The position numbers and the translations under genes are program-made. Shown here piece after piece: positions 8,768-19,500 of a DNA stretch of 48,531 nt. Source of the DNA: Planctomycetota bacterium. Lineage in GTDB: Bacteria; Planctomycetota; SZUA-567. The notes beneath the pieces were generated by a model that worked only from the letters and a program-made list of their open reading frames with translations, made no database searches and was not told the origin of the DNA. The stretch is from NCBI GenBank assembly GCA_031261425.1, contig JAISJR010000070.1:1-48531 (forward strand), read 5' to 3'. The stretch's first letter is position 1. Each line of letters starts with the position of its first letter.

Positions 8768-8860
<93 letters not shown>

Positions 8861-8906
8861 ATTCAATTCCCGCGATTATTGAACTATTTTATTCACAATT
8901 TTACTC

Positions 8907-11900
8907 TCACTGAAACCGCAGATTGTCGAAGAGCAAATCGCCCGCCGCGCGAGTGTGCAAGTAATAAGTGATTTTGGCGCAGTCCGCCAGACCGCTAATC
9001 GCCGTCGCGCCGCGCCGCGATTTGACCGGCGCGAAACTGAATTTCACGCCGCGATTCCAGCCCCGTTGCAGGGTTACCGGCGCCGTTTCAAATTCGTCCC
9101 AGCCCGCCGGCGTGCGATTGGTCAGCGACAGCGACAGCGGCAACGGGTCGCCGGCGTTATACACGTCAACGTAGTGCGCCGTTTTGCCGCGCAAATTAAC
9201 CCTCCGTCCAGCGCCGTCCGGCGCGAGATAACTCACCGCCGTCCGCGTCCCGTCGCCGCCGGTCATCCGCAAGTGCAACGCTTCGCCGCCCGCGCCGTCG
9301 GAACTTAAACCGACCGTCGCCGGATTGCTCCACTTCTCAATTTGCCAAGGTAAATTTTTCGCGTCCACGCCGGAAAAATTCTGCCACACCGGCGCGGAAA
9401 TCGCCGCCGCGGTTGACTGCGGCGCGAGATTGCCGCCCGCCCAATAGTTCAACACGCTCGGCAAAAATTCCACTTGCTCGCCGCCGTCGTCGGCGAACGC
9501 GACCAGTTGCCCGTCGCGGTCGAACAAGCCGCTGACCACGCCGGTTTTCGCCGCGCCGAAAATTGCCGCGCGTTGGTCGTCCGGCAAGGTTTCGACCTCG
9601 TAACCGTCGCCCAACGCCAGCGGCAAACCGCCGCAGTTATGCAGCCACAGCCGTCCGCCGTCGCGCAAATAATTTTGCAGTTGCGCGATTTCCGCGCGGG
9701 AAAAATCGGCTTTTTCCGCGATTAACGCCGCGCCGCAACCGCGCAATTCGTTGGCGCTAATCGCGACTTTCACCGGTTCGATTTGGTATTGCCGCAGACG
9801 CCGCCGAATCGCGTCCTGCTCCGAACTCGTCCCCGCCAAGCCGACGCTGAAATTCACGCCCGTCCAATGCGACTGATTATTGTCGCTATTCTCGCCGAGC
9901 CCCCGCCGACCGCCGCGCGTCAAAACATTGGGCGTCGGCGCCGGGAACGCCGTCGCCGCGCGCGCCGTCGCCAAGCGCACCGCCCCCTCGCGCGGGGGCG
10001 TTTGATAACGGTCGCGCGGTTCGCGCGCTTCTTCGAGCGCGGCGAACGTTACCCCGCCCGCGCGTCGCGCGGTCGCGGGCAACGCAGTTGCAGGCAACGC
10101 AGTTGCAGGCAACGCGGTCGCAGGCAACACGGTTGCCGGCGCGTCGCCCATCGGCAACGCCGCCGGCGAAGAATCCTCCGGCAAGGTCGCCGCGGCGAAT
10201 GACGGCGCGGGCGGCGGCAATTTGACTAATTTCTGCGCGTCCGCCGCCGCCGCGTTTAACGGCACGATGGTCGATAATTCCGCTGTCGAAGTTGCCGGCG
10301 CGGCGGGCGCGTAATCGGTTTTCATTATTTTTGCCGCCAAATTCTCCGCCTCGGCGGACACGTCGCCGACGAAATGTTTTTCGTCCAACGCCAACGTCGC
10401 GACCGAGGTATTGACCGTCGCCGGACGCGGCGCGGCGGCAATCGTCGCCGGACGCGGCGGCGGCGGCAACGTAATTTCGTCGCGCTCCGGTTGGCGGGCG
10501 GCGAGTCGCGCCGTCGTCATTTCCGGCTCGCCGCTCGCCGTCATCAACTGCGAATGGTCTAAGCGGCGATTGTCTAATTGCAGATTGTCCATTGGAAGAT
10601 TGCTCAATCGGAGATGGTCGCGCGCGCGCGGCAACGGCGCGGGCGCCGGCAATTCAACGGTCGCCGCGCTATTGACCGCCGGTTGCCTCGTCGCCGCCGC
10701 CAACCGCGCCGCCGGCGCGACAACCGTTATCGCCGGTTGCGTTTGCGGACGGTCGGAAACTTCCGCAACCGCGCGCGTCAACGCCGCCGGCGCGGGCGAC
10801 TCCGGCGGTAAAACTACCGCCGCCGACCGCGCGGCGAACGGCAGAGCGTCGTTTTCATTTTTGCTGTTTTTCTCGCCGACGGTTTCGCGCTTCTCAACGA
10901 GTAGCGCGGCGGCGCTCACCGCGACGCGACCGACCGACGCAGTCGGAACCGGCGCAGTCGGAACCGACGCAGTCGGCACCGGCGCGGTCGGCACCGGCGC
11001 GGGAATTTCAATAATTTCCGGCGGCAACGCGACCGTGCCCGCCGCCGCGACTGACGGCGCCACGCGGGTTAAATCGCTCGCCGGTAAATTCGGTTCGACC
11101 GGCGCCGGCGTTGCGCCGCGCGGCAAGGTTACGGGCGGCAATTGCGGCAAATGCGCCTGAACTGCACGGACTTTCGACGACGCGACCGGTTCGACCGGCG
11201 CAATTTTCGCCGGTTCGACGGATAACGACGGCGCGACCGGCGACGGCAACGCGGCAACGGCGCGGTTCTCTTCTTTGCGCGGTTCGCGCAATGCCGGATT
11301 CTCCGCCGCAGTAACCGCTTCGCGGACAACGGCGGTGGCGGCTAACGGCGTTTCGACGGTCGAAACCGGCGGCGGCGCGCTCGCCGTGAGCGTTAAACGA
11401 TTATCCTCGCGCTTGCTCTTTTTTTCACCGGCGGGGGCAGTCGATACCGGCGGCGCGAAAGTTAACCGCGCCTCCGCAACCGGATTAGCCAACGCCAGAG
11501 GCGCGACGGGCGCGGGCGTCGGCAACACCATTTTTTCCGGCGGCGTTGCCGCCGCCATTGCGGGCGCGCGGGAAGTCCGGCGCTGAATTTCTTCCGGCGT
11601 CGCCGCCAACGCCGACAACATACTCGTCCCTAAATTTTCTGCCGCCGCGAGCGCGACCGGTAATTTTTCTGCCGTCGCCGCCGTCGCCAATCCGCGCTCC
11701 GCCGCCTCGACGGACGGGGTGAGCGTCATCGGTGTCTCCGGCGCGAGGTTTTCATAACGCGGCGTCGCGATTGCCGGCATCGGCGCCACCGCGAGCGGCG
11801 CGGCGGACGGCAAATTATTTTCCGGCAATTTTTGCGCGGGCGGCACGGCGCGGGTCGGGGCGGCAACCGGCAACGCGGCGATTACCGGTTCGCGGTTTTC

Positions 11901-14900
11901 CGCCGCCGGCAAGGTTTCGGCGAGCGTCTTTTGCGGATTTTTGCCGGTTACCGCCGCGTCGCGCGACGCCGTCAACGCCAAGACCTGCTTCTCGCTTCCG
12001 TCAACCCGCGGCGTTGCCACGCGCAACGTTGCCGCCGGCGGCGTCTGCCGATTGAGCGGCAACGACGGCGACGCGACCGTTGCCGCGACTGCCGTAATTT
12101 CGGGCGAACGCGCGATTTTTTTCTCCGCCGTCAATTCCGCCGTGCTGGTCGCCGCGCTCGCCGCCACCGCCAGCGCGGATTGCTCGGCGCTCGGCGACGG
12201 GCGCCGGATAAGCGGCGCGGACATTGGCGCGGGCAAACTCGGCAACGCCGACGCCGGAACCTGAAATTGCGCGTCCGCGATTTGCGGTTTGGGATTAGCC
12301 AGCGCCGCCAATTCAACTTCCGGCGACACCGATTCCGGCGATGCCGATTCCGGTGAAGCCGAAAATTCCGGGCGGTCGTCGGGAAGCGCCGCCGCTTCGG
12401 AATGGGTTACCAACATCGCCCGCAACGGCTCGCGCGGCGGGGGCGCCGACGGGAAAAAATACGCCGCCACAATACCGAGCAACGGCAAGTGAATCACCGC
12501 CGAGAGTAACGCAAAACGCCCGAAACGGTTCTGCACGACGCGGCGCAAGCACAACAAAATAATGGCGCTACCGAGGACGCAAAACGCCGCCCATAGCCAA
12601 TTTTTATGGGGCGCGGTCGGCACGGGCAACGCCGAACTTTCGAGCGGCGCCGAGCGCAGATGCAATTCGTGCGTATAGACCCGCGCCACGATTTCCCGCG
12701 TCGGCGGGCGCGGCAATAATTCGTGCAACAACCGCGCGGTTTGCCGCGGCTCGCCAATCGACGGCAAACGGCTTTCGTGTCCGGCTAATGTCGTCCGCCG
12801 CTTTGCGCCGCGCTCCGGCAACGAAAAATTGACCCACAACGGCGCGGTCAAATTGCCGACGCGCAGACGCGCGGGCAAGCGGTAGTCGCCGCCGTTTAAG
12901 TTTTTTGCCGGCGCGAAAGTGAACGTCAATTCGTCGTCGCCGGCGGCGATTTTTTCGACGGCGGTTTTCACCGTCGCCTGTTCGCCGACCGCGATTTGCA
13001 CCGGCGCCGGACGCGGTCCGTCGTAGGTGAAACGCGCGGTCAGCGTCGTCGTTTGTTCGGGGTCGAGGTAGCCCAAGGCAAACTCGCTCGGCGCGAGCGC
13101 CAGCGCGGGTTGTTTGACCGTCAAGGTTACCGGCAGGGCGAACGTCAAGCCGTCGGCGGTTACTTTCAATTCGCCGCGATAATCGCCGGCGGCTAAATCG
13201 GCGGCGACTTTTAATTTCAGCGGCACGGCGTTTTCGCCGGTTTGCAACCGGCAAAAACGCGGCACCTGCAACTGCCGCAAGACGGAAAATTCCGCGCCGT
13301 CCGCGCGCAACGTCATTTCGGTAAAGCGCAAATTGCCCTCGCGCGCGCGTCCTTCGTAAAAAATCTTCGCCTGTCCGACGACTTCGCTTCCCGCCAGCGC
13401 GACGCCGAAATCGACTTCGCCCCGCGCCTGTTCCAACAACTCAAAATTTTTATTCCACGCGGTAATCAGCGCTTCGCGGCGATATTGATTGCCGTGTTCC
13501 GCCTTGATTTTCGCGATGCGCGCGTCGGAGAGGCGCGCCGCCTCGGAGAACGGCAAGAGACCGGCATACACGCCGTCGTTGGTGTCGCCGTCGTAATGCG
13601 CCCCGTCGTCGAACAAGTCAAACCGCTCGCCGCCGCTACTGACGACGACCTGACTGTTGTCCACCAGCAAGCCGCGGTCGGCGAGCGTCGCGCCCAACAC
13701 CCAGCCGCGCGGCGTCGCCACCGGCGGGAACACGTCGAGATAAAACGCCGTTTTCGCCGTGACTAAAAATTTCGCCGGACGGTCGCTCTTGACCCGCGCC
13801 CGCCACAAACCGGGCATCGGTTTGACAACGCGGCGCTCGATAAAATCGCGATGCTCGTAGTCGAGCGGGGTCGCCGTCGCGTCGGGCGGCGGCAACAAAT
13901 GAAATTCGGCTTGCGGATTGTCGAGCAAAAAAGTTATTTCCTCGACCGTCGCGTCCACCGGCAAATCGATAATTTGCTCGCCGCGCAACGCCGCGCTGTA
14001 AAGCGTCGCCTGCTGTCCCAACTCCGCCGCGACATCAAGATAAATCGCCGTCAATTCGGCGCTGTCCGCCGTCCAATAACTGCGCCCGCCGGTGGTTTCG
14101 GCAATCGCGCGCAACATTTCCTCGTCGGTCTGCTCGGACAAACCAATCGCATAGACGGGCGTGTGTTCCCGCGCCAAGCGCAAATGTTCGTCGGCGTAAC
14201 GCACCGACTCGTTTTTGCCGTCGGTCAACAGCACCACGGCGGCGCGGGGACTGTCGCGCAACAAATCCGCCGCCTGATTTAGCGCCTTGCCGATATTGGT
14301 CATTCCTTGCGCGCCGACGCGCGCCAACGCTGGCGACAACTCCGGCGCTTGCGGCGCCGTCAAACCGGCGAGCACGCGCGGCGCTTCGTTAAACGCGACG
14401 ACGGCGACGCGACCGATTTTGCCGTCGCGCGCCGCCAACTGCAAAAACGCCTCCGCCGCCCGCACCCGCTTTTTGTCCGGGTCGGTGCGCGTCATACTGA
14501 AACTTGCATCAATCAACAACACCACGTCGGTTTTTTCCGGCAGATGCGTAACCGCGCCGGCGGGATTGACGGCGTAATTTTGCGCGGGCGCGGCGACTTC
14601 GACCAACGTCCGGTAGTCGCCGTAATTTTCAAACGGCGGCAACGTCCGCGCGTCGAGAAACAGCAGATTGCCGAGATTCCACAGAAAAACATTTTTCGCC
14701 GCGTAGCGGTCTTGTTTGCCCACCTGCGGCGCGAGCGTTGCCGGATAAACCCAGACGCGAAAATTGTCGGCGCGCCAACGGTTCTGCCGCAATTCGCGCG
14801 GCACGTTCAGCGCGATTTTCACGTTCCGCGCCGCGCTCATAAAACCGCTCCGTCCGTTCAACACTTCCCCCGACCAGTCGTCGGCAAAGACGGCGGAGAT

Positions 14901-14936
14901 AGTGAAGACGAGGAGGAGGGCGAAGAGAGGACGCAT
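8907..14936 (-). CDS. Giant secreted/membrane VWA protein with Pro/Ala-rich linker and DUF4159-like C-terminus
   Basis: A 2009-residue envelope protein. A signal peptide (MRPLFALLLVFTISAVFA) comes first. A von Willebrand A domain with an intact MIDAS (DASFSMT near residue 145, later LLTDGK) spans about 135-310, then beta-rich Ig-like regions to about 770. Two membrane helices follow, near 778-796 and 807-827. Next is an extremely Pro/Ala/Val-rich linker, about 830-1660, with in-frame pentapeptide repeats (PATAL, PVPTA, SPES). The C-terminal 330 residues contain a DUF4159/ThuA-like fold (AQLQNYLRDGGRLWLHN near 1750) and a final beta domain. It is followed upstream by exbD, exbB and a TPR gene on the same strand, so it probably works with that proton-driven motor. 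No clear ribosome binding site. Function unknown. Confidence 0.85.
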   Translation of the reverse strand: MRPLFALLLVFTISAVFADDWSGEVLNGRSGFMSAARNVKIALNVPRELRQNRWRADNFRVWVYPATLAPQVGKQDRYAAKNVFLWNLGNLLFLDARTLPPFENYGDYRTLVEVAAPAQNYAVNPAGAVTHLPEKTDVVLLIDASFSMTRTDPDKKRVRAAEAFLQLAARDGKIGRVAVVAFNEAPRVLAGLTAPQAPELSPALARVGAQGMTNIGKALNQAADLLRDSPRAAVVLLTDGKNESVRYADEHLRLAREHTPVYAIGLSEQTDEEMLRAIAETTGGRSYWTADSAELTAIYLDVAAELGQQATLYSAALRGEQIIDLPVDATVEEITFLLDNPQAEFHLLPPPDATATPLDYEHRDFIERRVVKPMPGLWRARVKSDRPAKFLVTAKTAFYLDVFPPVATPRGWVLGATLADRGLLVDNSQVVVSSGGERFDLFDDGAHYDGDTNDGVYAGLLPFSEAARLSDARIAKIKAEHGNQYRREALITAWNKNFELLEQARGEVDFGVALAGSEVVGQAKIFYEGRAREGNLRFTEMTLRADGAEFSVLRQLQVPRFCRLQTGENAVPLKLKVAADLAAGDYRGELKVTADGLTFALPVTLTVKQPALALAPSEFALGYLDPEQTTTLTARFTYDGPRPAPVQIAVGEQATVKTAVEKIAAGDDELTFTFAPAKNLNGGDYRLPARLRVGNLTAPLWVNFSLPERGAKRRTTLAGHESRLPSIGEPRQTARLLHELLPRPPTREIVARVYTHELHLRSAPLESSALPVPTAPHKNWLWAAFCVLGSAIILLCLRRVVQNRFGRFALLSAVIHLPLLGIVAAYFFPSAPPPREPLRAMLVTHSEAAALPDDRPEFSASPESASPESVSPEVELAALANPKPQIADAQFQVPASALPSLPAPMSAPLIRRPSPSAEQSALAVAASAATSTAELTAEKKIARSPEITAVAATVASPSLPLNRQTPPAATLRVATPRVDGSEKQVLALTASRDAAVTGKNPQKTLAETLPAAENREPVIAALPVAAPTRAVPPAQKLPENNLPSAAPLAVAPMPAIATPRYENLAPETPMTLTPSVEAAERGLATAATAEKLPVALAAAENLGTSMLSALAATPEEIQRRTSRAPAMAAATPPEKMVLPTPAPVAPLALANPVAEARLTFAPPVSTAPAGEKKSKREDNRLTLTASAPPPVSTVETPLAATAVVREAVTAAENPALREPRKEENRAVAALPSPVAPSLSVEPAKIAPVEPVASSKVRAVQAHLPQLPPVTLPRGATPAPVEPNLPASDLTRVAPSVAAAGTVALPPEIIEIPAPVPTAPVPTASVPTAPVPTASVGRVAVSAAALLVEKRETVGEKNSKNENDALPFAARSAAVVLPPESPAPAALTRAVAEVSDRPQTQPAITVVAPAARLAAATRQPAVNSAATVELPAPAPLPRARDHLRLSNLPMDNLQLDNRRLDHSQLMTASGEPEMTTARLAARQPERDEITLPPPPRPATIAAAPRPATVNTSVATLALDEKHFVGDVSAEAENLAAKIMKTDYAPAAPATSTAELSTIVPLNAAAADAQKLVKLPPPAPSFAAATLPEDSSPAALPMGDAPATVLPATALPATALPATALPATARRAGGVTFAALEEAREPRDRYQTPPREGAVRLATARAATAFPAPTPNVLTRGGRRGLGENSDNNQSHWTGVNFSVGLAGTSSEQDAIRRRLRQYQIEPVKVAISANELRGCGAALIAEKADFSRAEIAQLQNYLRDGGRLWLHNCGGLPLALGDGYEVETLPDDQRAAIFGAAKTGVVSGLFDRDGQLVAFADDGGEQVEFLPSVLNYWAGGNLAPQSTAAAISAPVWQNFSGVDAKNLPWQIEKWSNPATVGLSSDGAGGEALHLRMTGGDGTRTAVSYLAPDGAGRRVNLRGKTAHYVDVYNAGDPLPLSLSLTNRTPAGWDEFETAPVTLQRGWNRGVKFSFAPVKSRRGATAISGLADCAKITYYLHTRAAGDLLFDNLRFQ

Positions 14937-14937
14937 T

Positions 14938-15062
14938 TTTTTACAATTAAAAATTAGAAATTAAAAATTAAAAATGGCGGAGTTTGATGATTAAAAATCG
15001 CTCCGTGAAGTTTTGACAATTAACTCCTCAATTGTTAATTGTTCATTGTGAATTGTTAATTT
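14938..15062. repeat. Family A snapback element (ATTAAAA arms)
   Basis: Left arm of ATTAAAA/ATTAGAA heptads, core with GCGGAGTTTGAT and a degenerate mini-hairpin (CGCTCCGTGAAG), right arm of AATTGTT heptads. It fills the gap between the VWA gene and exbD and provides the final codons (KINNSQ) and stop of exbD. Confidence 0.85.
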
Positions 15063-15474
15063 TTACTTCGCTACTCCCCGCCGGCAAATCGACCTGTTCA
15101 ATGCCGGCGGCGCGGCAGACGCTTAAAACGCTCATCACTTGCGCGTAATTGGTGTCGGCGTCGCCGCGCATCACCGCGCGTCCCTGCGGAAATTTTTCGC
15201 GCCACTCGGCTAAGCGGCGCGGCAATTCCGCCAACGCCACGACCCGCCCGTTGACGACCAAGGTCTCGTCGCGGCGCAAATTCAGCACGATTGCCGAGTT
15301 CGCCCATTCCGTTTTCGCGCCGTTGCCCGCCGCCGGCAAGGTGATGGTCTGGTCAATTTCCGGTCGCGAAACATTGGCGACGACCAAGAAAAATATCAAC
15401 AACAAAAAAACCACGTCGATTAACGGCGTGAGCGGAATGTCGAAAGATTCTTCTTCTTGGGAGAGGGAGCGCAT
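15043..15474 (-). CDS. exbD: ExbD/TolR-family biopolymer transport protein
   Basis: Partner of ExbB/TolQ in a proton-motive-force driven inner-membrane motor. The 143-residue protein has the usual plan: a short cytoplasmic N-terminus, one membrane helix (TPLIDVVFLLLIFFLVVA, residues about 16-33) carrying the conserved Asp of the ExbD/TolR family, and a periplasmic domain with RGDADTNYAQVMSVLSVCRAAGI. Start ATG 15474 is chosen from the family; upstream codons lie in a heptad arm. The C-terminal KINNSQ and stop are encoded by the neighbouring repeat element. Confidence 0.92.
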   Translation of the reverse strand: MRSLSQEEESFDIPLTPLIDVVFLLLIFFLVVANVSRPEIDQTITLPAAGNGAKTEWANSAIVLNLRRDETLVVNGRVVALAELPRRLAEWREKFPQGRAVMRGDADTNYAQVMSVLSVCRAAGIEQVDLPAGSSEVKINNSQ

Positions 15475-15505
15475 CGTTTCAATGGGAAGCGGGGAAATGA
15501 CGAGA

Positions 15506-15636
15506 AAATTAACAATTAACAATTCACAATTAACAATTGAGGAGTTAATTATCAAAATTTCGCGAAGCGATTTTTAACCATCAAACTCCGCCATTGTTAA
15601 TTTTTAATTGTCAATTGTTAATTGTTAATTATCCCC
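15506..15636. repeat. Family A snapback element (ATTAACA arms)
   Basis: Heptads ATTAACA/ATTCACA, core GAGGAGTTAATTATC...TTCGCGAAGCGA...ATCAAACTCC, and a complementary arm. It lies between exbD and exbB. Confidence 0.88.
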
Positions 15637-16392
15637 TCACGCCGCTTCCGCGCCGTCGGGTTCGGCGACGACCGTCGCGGGTTCGCTTTCGTTTTCGTAA
15701 AAATCGCGGTGAATGACGGCGAGCGCCCGGTCTTCCGCCAAGCGCATAATTTTTTCGACGCGCCCGCGCAAAGCGTGAAAAATCAACAGTAAAAACAGCG
15801 CGATAATCAAGCCGAACGCCGTGGTGTATAACGCCTGATAAATCCCGCCGGCGAACCGCGACGGGTCGCCAATCCCGCTTTCCGCCGCGCGGCGAAACGC
15901 CTCGATTAAGCCCAGCACCGTGCCGAGCAAGCCGAGCATCGGGGCTAACGTCGCCGCGACGCCAATCGGACGAATGTTGCGCCGCTCGTCCCATAACGCG
16001 CGTTCCAATTCTTCCTGCACCGCCGTTTCAATCTCGCGCCGGTTCTCGCCGCGCCGCGATAAAATCGCGGTCAGCGCCCGCCCCAACGTCGTCGCGCTCG
16101 CCTGCGCCACGCCGAGCGCGCGGTCGAAATCGCGCCGCGCCCGCGCCGCTTCCACTTGCGCGACGAGGTCGCGCGGCAAATGTTTTTTCAGCGTCAAGCC
16201 GCACACGCGCTCCAACGCGAACGTCAAGCCGACCATCGAAGTCAACAACAACACCCACATCAACGACCCGCCGGCGACGAAAACTTCTTTCACCACCTCG
16301 ACCGCCGACAAGTCCTCGCCGCCGAACGCCGGCGCGACGGCGGCGAACAGCGCGAAAGGGAGGACGTTTATCATTTTGTAAGTTTTTTTCAT
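15637..16392 (-). CDS. exbB: MotA/TolQ/ExbB-family proton channel protein
   Basis: Inner-membrane motor subunit that pairs with the adjacent ExbD. The 251 residues begin with a signal-like or first membrane helix (MINVLPFALFAAVAPAFG), then helix SLMWVLLLTSMVGLTFALERV, a cytoplasmic loop with RRGENRREIETAVQEELERAL, and the paired helices of the family signature PIGVAATLAPMLGLLGTVLGLIEAF and ALYTTAFGLIIALFLLLIFHAL. The acidic C-terminal tail is ordinary. ATG 16392 is taken; ATG 16374 (MINVLP) is a possible alternative. Same strand as exbD, separated by a repeat element. Confidence 0.93.
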   Translation of the reverse strand: MKKTYKMINVLPFALFAAVAPAFGGEDLSAVEVVKEVFVAGGSLMWVLLLTSMVGLTFALERVCGLTLKKHLPRDLVAQVEAARARRDFDRALGVAQASATTLGRALTAILSRRGENRREIETAVQEELERALWDERRNIRPIGVAATLAPMLGLLGTVLGLIEAFRRAAESGIGDPSRFAGGIYQALYTTAFGLIIALFLLLIFHALRGRVEKIMRLAEDRALAVIHRDFYENESEPATVVAEPDGAEAA

Positions 16393-16409
16393 CGAGGTTA
16401 TTGGGGGCG

Positions 16410-16531
16410 TTTAGATAATTAAAAATTACAAATTAAAAATTAAAAATGGCGGAGTGAATTTAAAAATTGCGCGAAGCGATTTTGATAATCAAACTCCACA
16501 ATTGTTAATTGTGAATTGTTAATTGTTCATG
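16410..16531. repeat. Family A snapback element (ATTAAAA/ATTAACA arms)
   Basis: ATTAAAA-type left arm, core GCGGAGTGAATT...GCGCGAAGCGAT...ATCAAACTCC, AATTGTT-type right arm. It lies between exbB and the TPR gene and encodes the last residues (EQLTIHN) and stop of the latter. Confidence 0.88.
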
Positions 16532-19500
16532 GTCGTCCGTTCCTCGCGCCGACAACAATTCCCGCGCTTGCGTCGCGGCGGCGGTGCCGGTGTAGCGTTG
16601 CAAGAGGCGCTCCAAGTCCTTTTTGGCGTGGTCGAGTTCGCCCAATTTTTGCGAGGCGTCCGCCGCTTTCAGCAACGCCAGCGCCGAGATTTCCGTCCAG
16701 CCCGGATGGAACGCTTCGACCTTGCGAAATTCTTCCCGCGCCACTTTGTAATTGCCTTGCTCAAACTCGATGACGCCGAGACCGTAGCGCGCTTTCGCCG
16801 CCGCTTCGCCGCCGTAATTGTTGTCTTTCGCCGCCAGAAAATACTGCCGCGCGTCCTGATAAGCGCCGAGTTTCAGCGCCGCGTAGCCCGCGCCCCAGTG
16901 GGCTTCGGGCAACCACAATTTTTCGTCCGCCGCCGCCGGTCGCGCCAAAAATTCTTTGAACGCGGTGAAGGCGTCGCCGTATTTTTTCAATTCGAGCAAA
17001 CAGTCGGCGTATTCATACAACGCGCCGCTTTTGATTTCCGCGCCGGCGGGCAACGCCGCGACCGCCTGATACAGCGGCATCGCCGCCGTGAAATCGCCGT
17101 CGCCGCGCAGAATTTCGGCGGCTTGCCACGCGCTTTCGCCGGCGAGCGGGCTTTGCGCGTATTGCGCGGACACGCGGCGGAAATTTTCGAGCGCCGTTTG
17201 GCGCAAGAATCTTTTTTCCGCCGGATTTTTTTCGCTCAAACGGAGGGCGCACCAGCCGAGCCGGTAAAACGCCTTGTCCCGCAATTCCTCCTCGCCGCTT
17301 AACACTTGCCGGTAATAATCGGTCGCCCGCGCGTAGTCGCCGCGCTCGTAAAGAATTTCGCCCAAGCGCAAACTCGCCGCCGCGCGTCCGCTGAAATCGG
17401 GATAATCGGTCGTCAATTTTTCCAACACGCCGACCAAATTATTTTCCAGCACCCACGCGGCGTTGCGCGCCGCCAACCATTCGTCGCGCATCGCCGTCGC
17501 GGTTTCCTTGCGCTCGTCCGGCAGTTCGCGCAATTTTTTGCCGGCTAAAAATTTCTTCAGATTATTTTCGCGGGCGACGGACGCCTGCCACATCGGCTCG
17601 ACGTCGCGCCAGATAACCCAACTCAACAAATTGAGCGCCCGCGCCCGTTCCGGCTGATTGACCGGCGCTTCGACGAACGGCGCGAGAATTTGTTTCGCCG
17701 TCGCGCGGTCGCCGAGCGCTTCGGTAATTTTCGCGCGTTCAATCGCCACGCGCGGACTGTCGCCTTCAAGCGCCTGCAATTGTTTCAACCATTCCCGCGC
17801 CGCCGCGTAATCGCCGCGCGCCTCGCGCGTCGTCGCGAGCAAATACAACGCCTCGCCGCGATATTCGCTACGCGGAAATTCTTTGAGCAACTTTTGCCAC
17901 GTCGCCGCCGCCGTCTCAAAATCGCCGAGTTCGTTTTTCACCCACGCCAAGCCGAACAGCGCCGCGTCGGCGAGCGCGTCCGCCGGCGCGTTTTGATAAC
18001 AGGTCAAATAATCCCGCGCCGCGTCGCTTTTGTTGCCCGTCGCGTATTCGGCTTCGGCGACGTAATACAACGCGCGATTGACCGGCGTTTGCGCGCCGGA
18101 CGCTTGATATTTTTCACGGAAAGCGGTCAGGCGCATTTGCGCGTCGCGCATCGCCGTATTTTTGTCGCCGGTCTGTTGATTTGCCGCGAGCACGCCCAAC
18201 ACCGCGAGACGATATTCGGCGTGGCGAATCAACGCCTCGGCGTCACCCGAACGGGTGTCGCTCGAACGAGTGTCGCCCGAACGCGGACTAATTTTTTGCG
18301 CGGCAATTAACGCCGCGTCGTAGGCGGCGAGCGCGACCGCGTAATCGGCTTTTTTCTCGGCGGCTTCGCCCAAACGAATTTGCGCCGCCGCCGCGTTGGA
18401 CGCCGCCGGATATTTTTCGACCAATTGCGCGAACCACGCCGCGTCGCCGGTCATTTCGCCAAGATTAAACAACGCGCGCGCCGCCCACTCCGTAGCGCTC
18501 GCGCCGCTCGCCGTCGCTTCGCTCGCGTCGGCGACGTTCGCATCGGCGATACTTGCGTCGGCGACGCTCGTGTCTGCGATACTTGCGTCGGCGACACTTG
18601 CCAAACGTTGCCACGCGGCAATCGCGGCGGGCGCGTTGCCGCGCTCTTTTTCACACTCGGCAAGCAACTGCTCGGCGGGCAAGCGGAATTGATTGGACGG
18701 AAAATCTTTTTGCAAAATTTCCAGCGCGCGCACCGCCGCGTCGTATTGACGCAAATGCGACAACGCGAGCGCTAAATGATACCGCGCGAACGGCGCGAAT
18801 TTGCCGTCGCCGTCGCGGGTCAGCGCGGCTTGCAACGCTTCCGCCGCGCCGGTGAAATTTTGTTGTTTCAGCCGGATTTCACCGAGAAACGCCGCCGCTT
18901 CGCCGGCGGCGGCGCCGCCGACGCGCGCGGCTTCGGCAAAGAATTTTTCCGCCGCCGCCAAGTTGCCGAAGTCGTTCGCCTGCTTGCGAATAATCACGCC
19001 CTGACGTAACAACGCCGCGCCGCGTTGCGGATGGTTTTCCGGCACGGCGGCAAATTCGGCGAGCGCGGCGGCATCGGCGCCGGCTTCTTCATAAGCGGCA
19101 CCGGCGTCAAAACGGGCTTGTCCGCTTTTGTCGGCGTCGGTAAATTCCGTCGCGGCTTGCGCGAAAAATTTCGCCGCCGCGTCCGCGTCCTGCCGCATAT
19201 AGGCGCACCAACCGCGTCCCGACGCGGTTTCGGCGCGATATTTGCCGGCGGGAAATTCCGCCGACAACGCCGCGAAAATTTGGTCGGCGCGGGCGTAGTC
19301 GTTCTGCCAATAATAACTTTCCGCGAGGTGATACAGCGCGTCTTCGCGGCGCGCGTAGTCGGCAAATTCCCGCGCCAATTGCGCCAAACGTTCGGCGGCC
19401 AGCGGATAATCGCGCCGCGCGAAAGCGAGCAAACCGGCGCTATACAGCGCGTCGGCGCGAAACGGATGCGGTTGTTTGAGGAACGCGGAAAAATCGGTTT

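Noticed and set aside
10411-11160. 249-codon plus-strand frame within the giant VWA gene
   Set aside because: Low-complexity shadow of the Pro/Ala-rich linker; no ribosome binding site and no domain.
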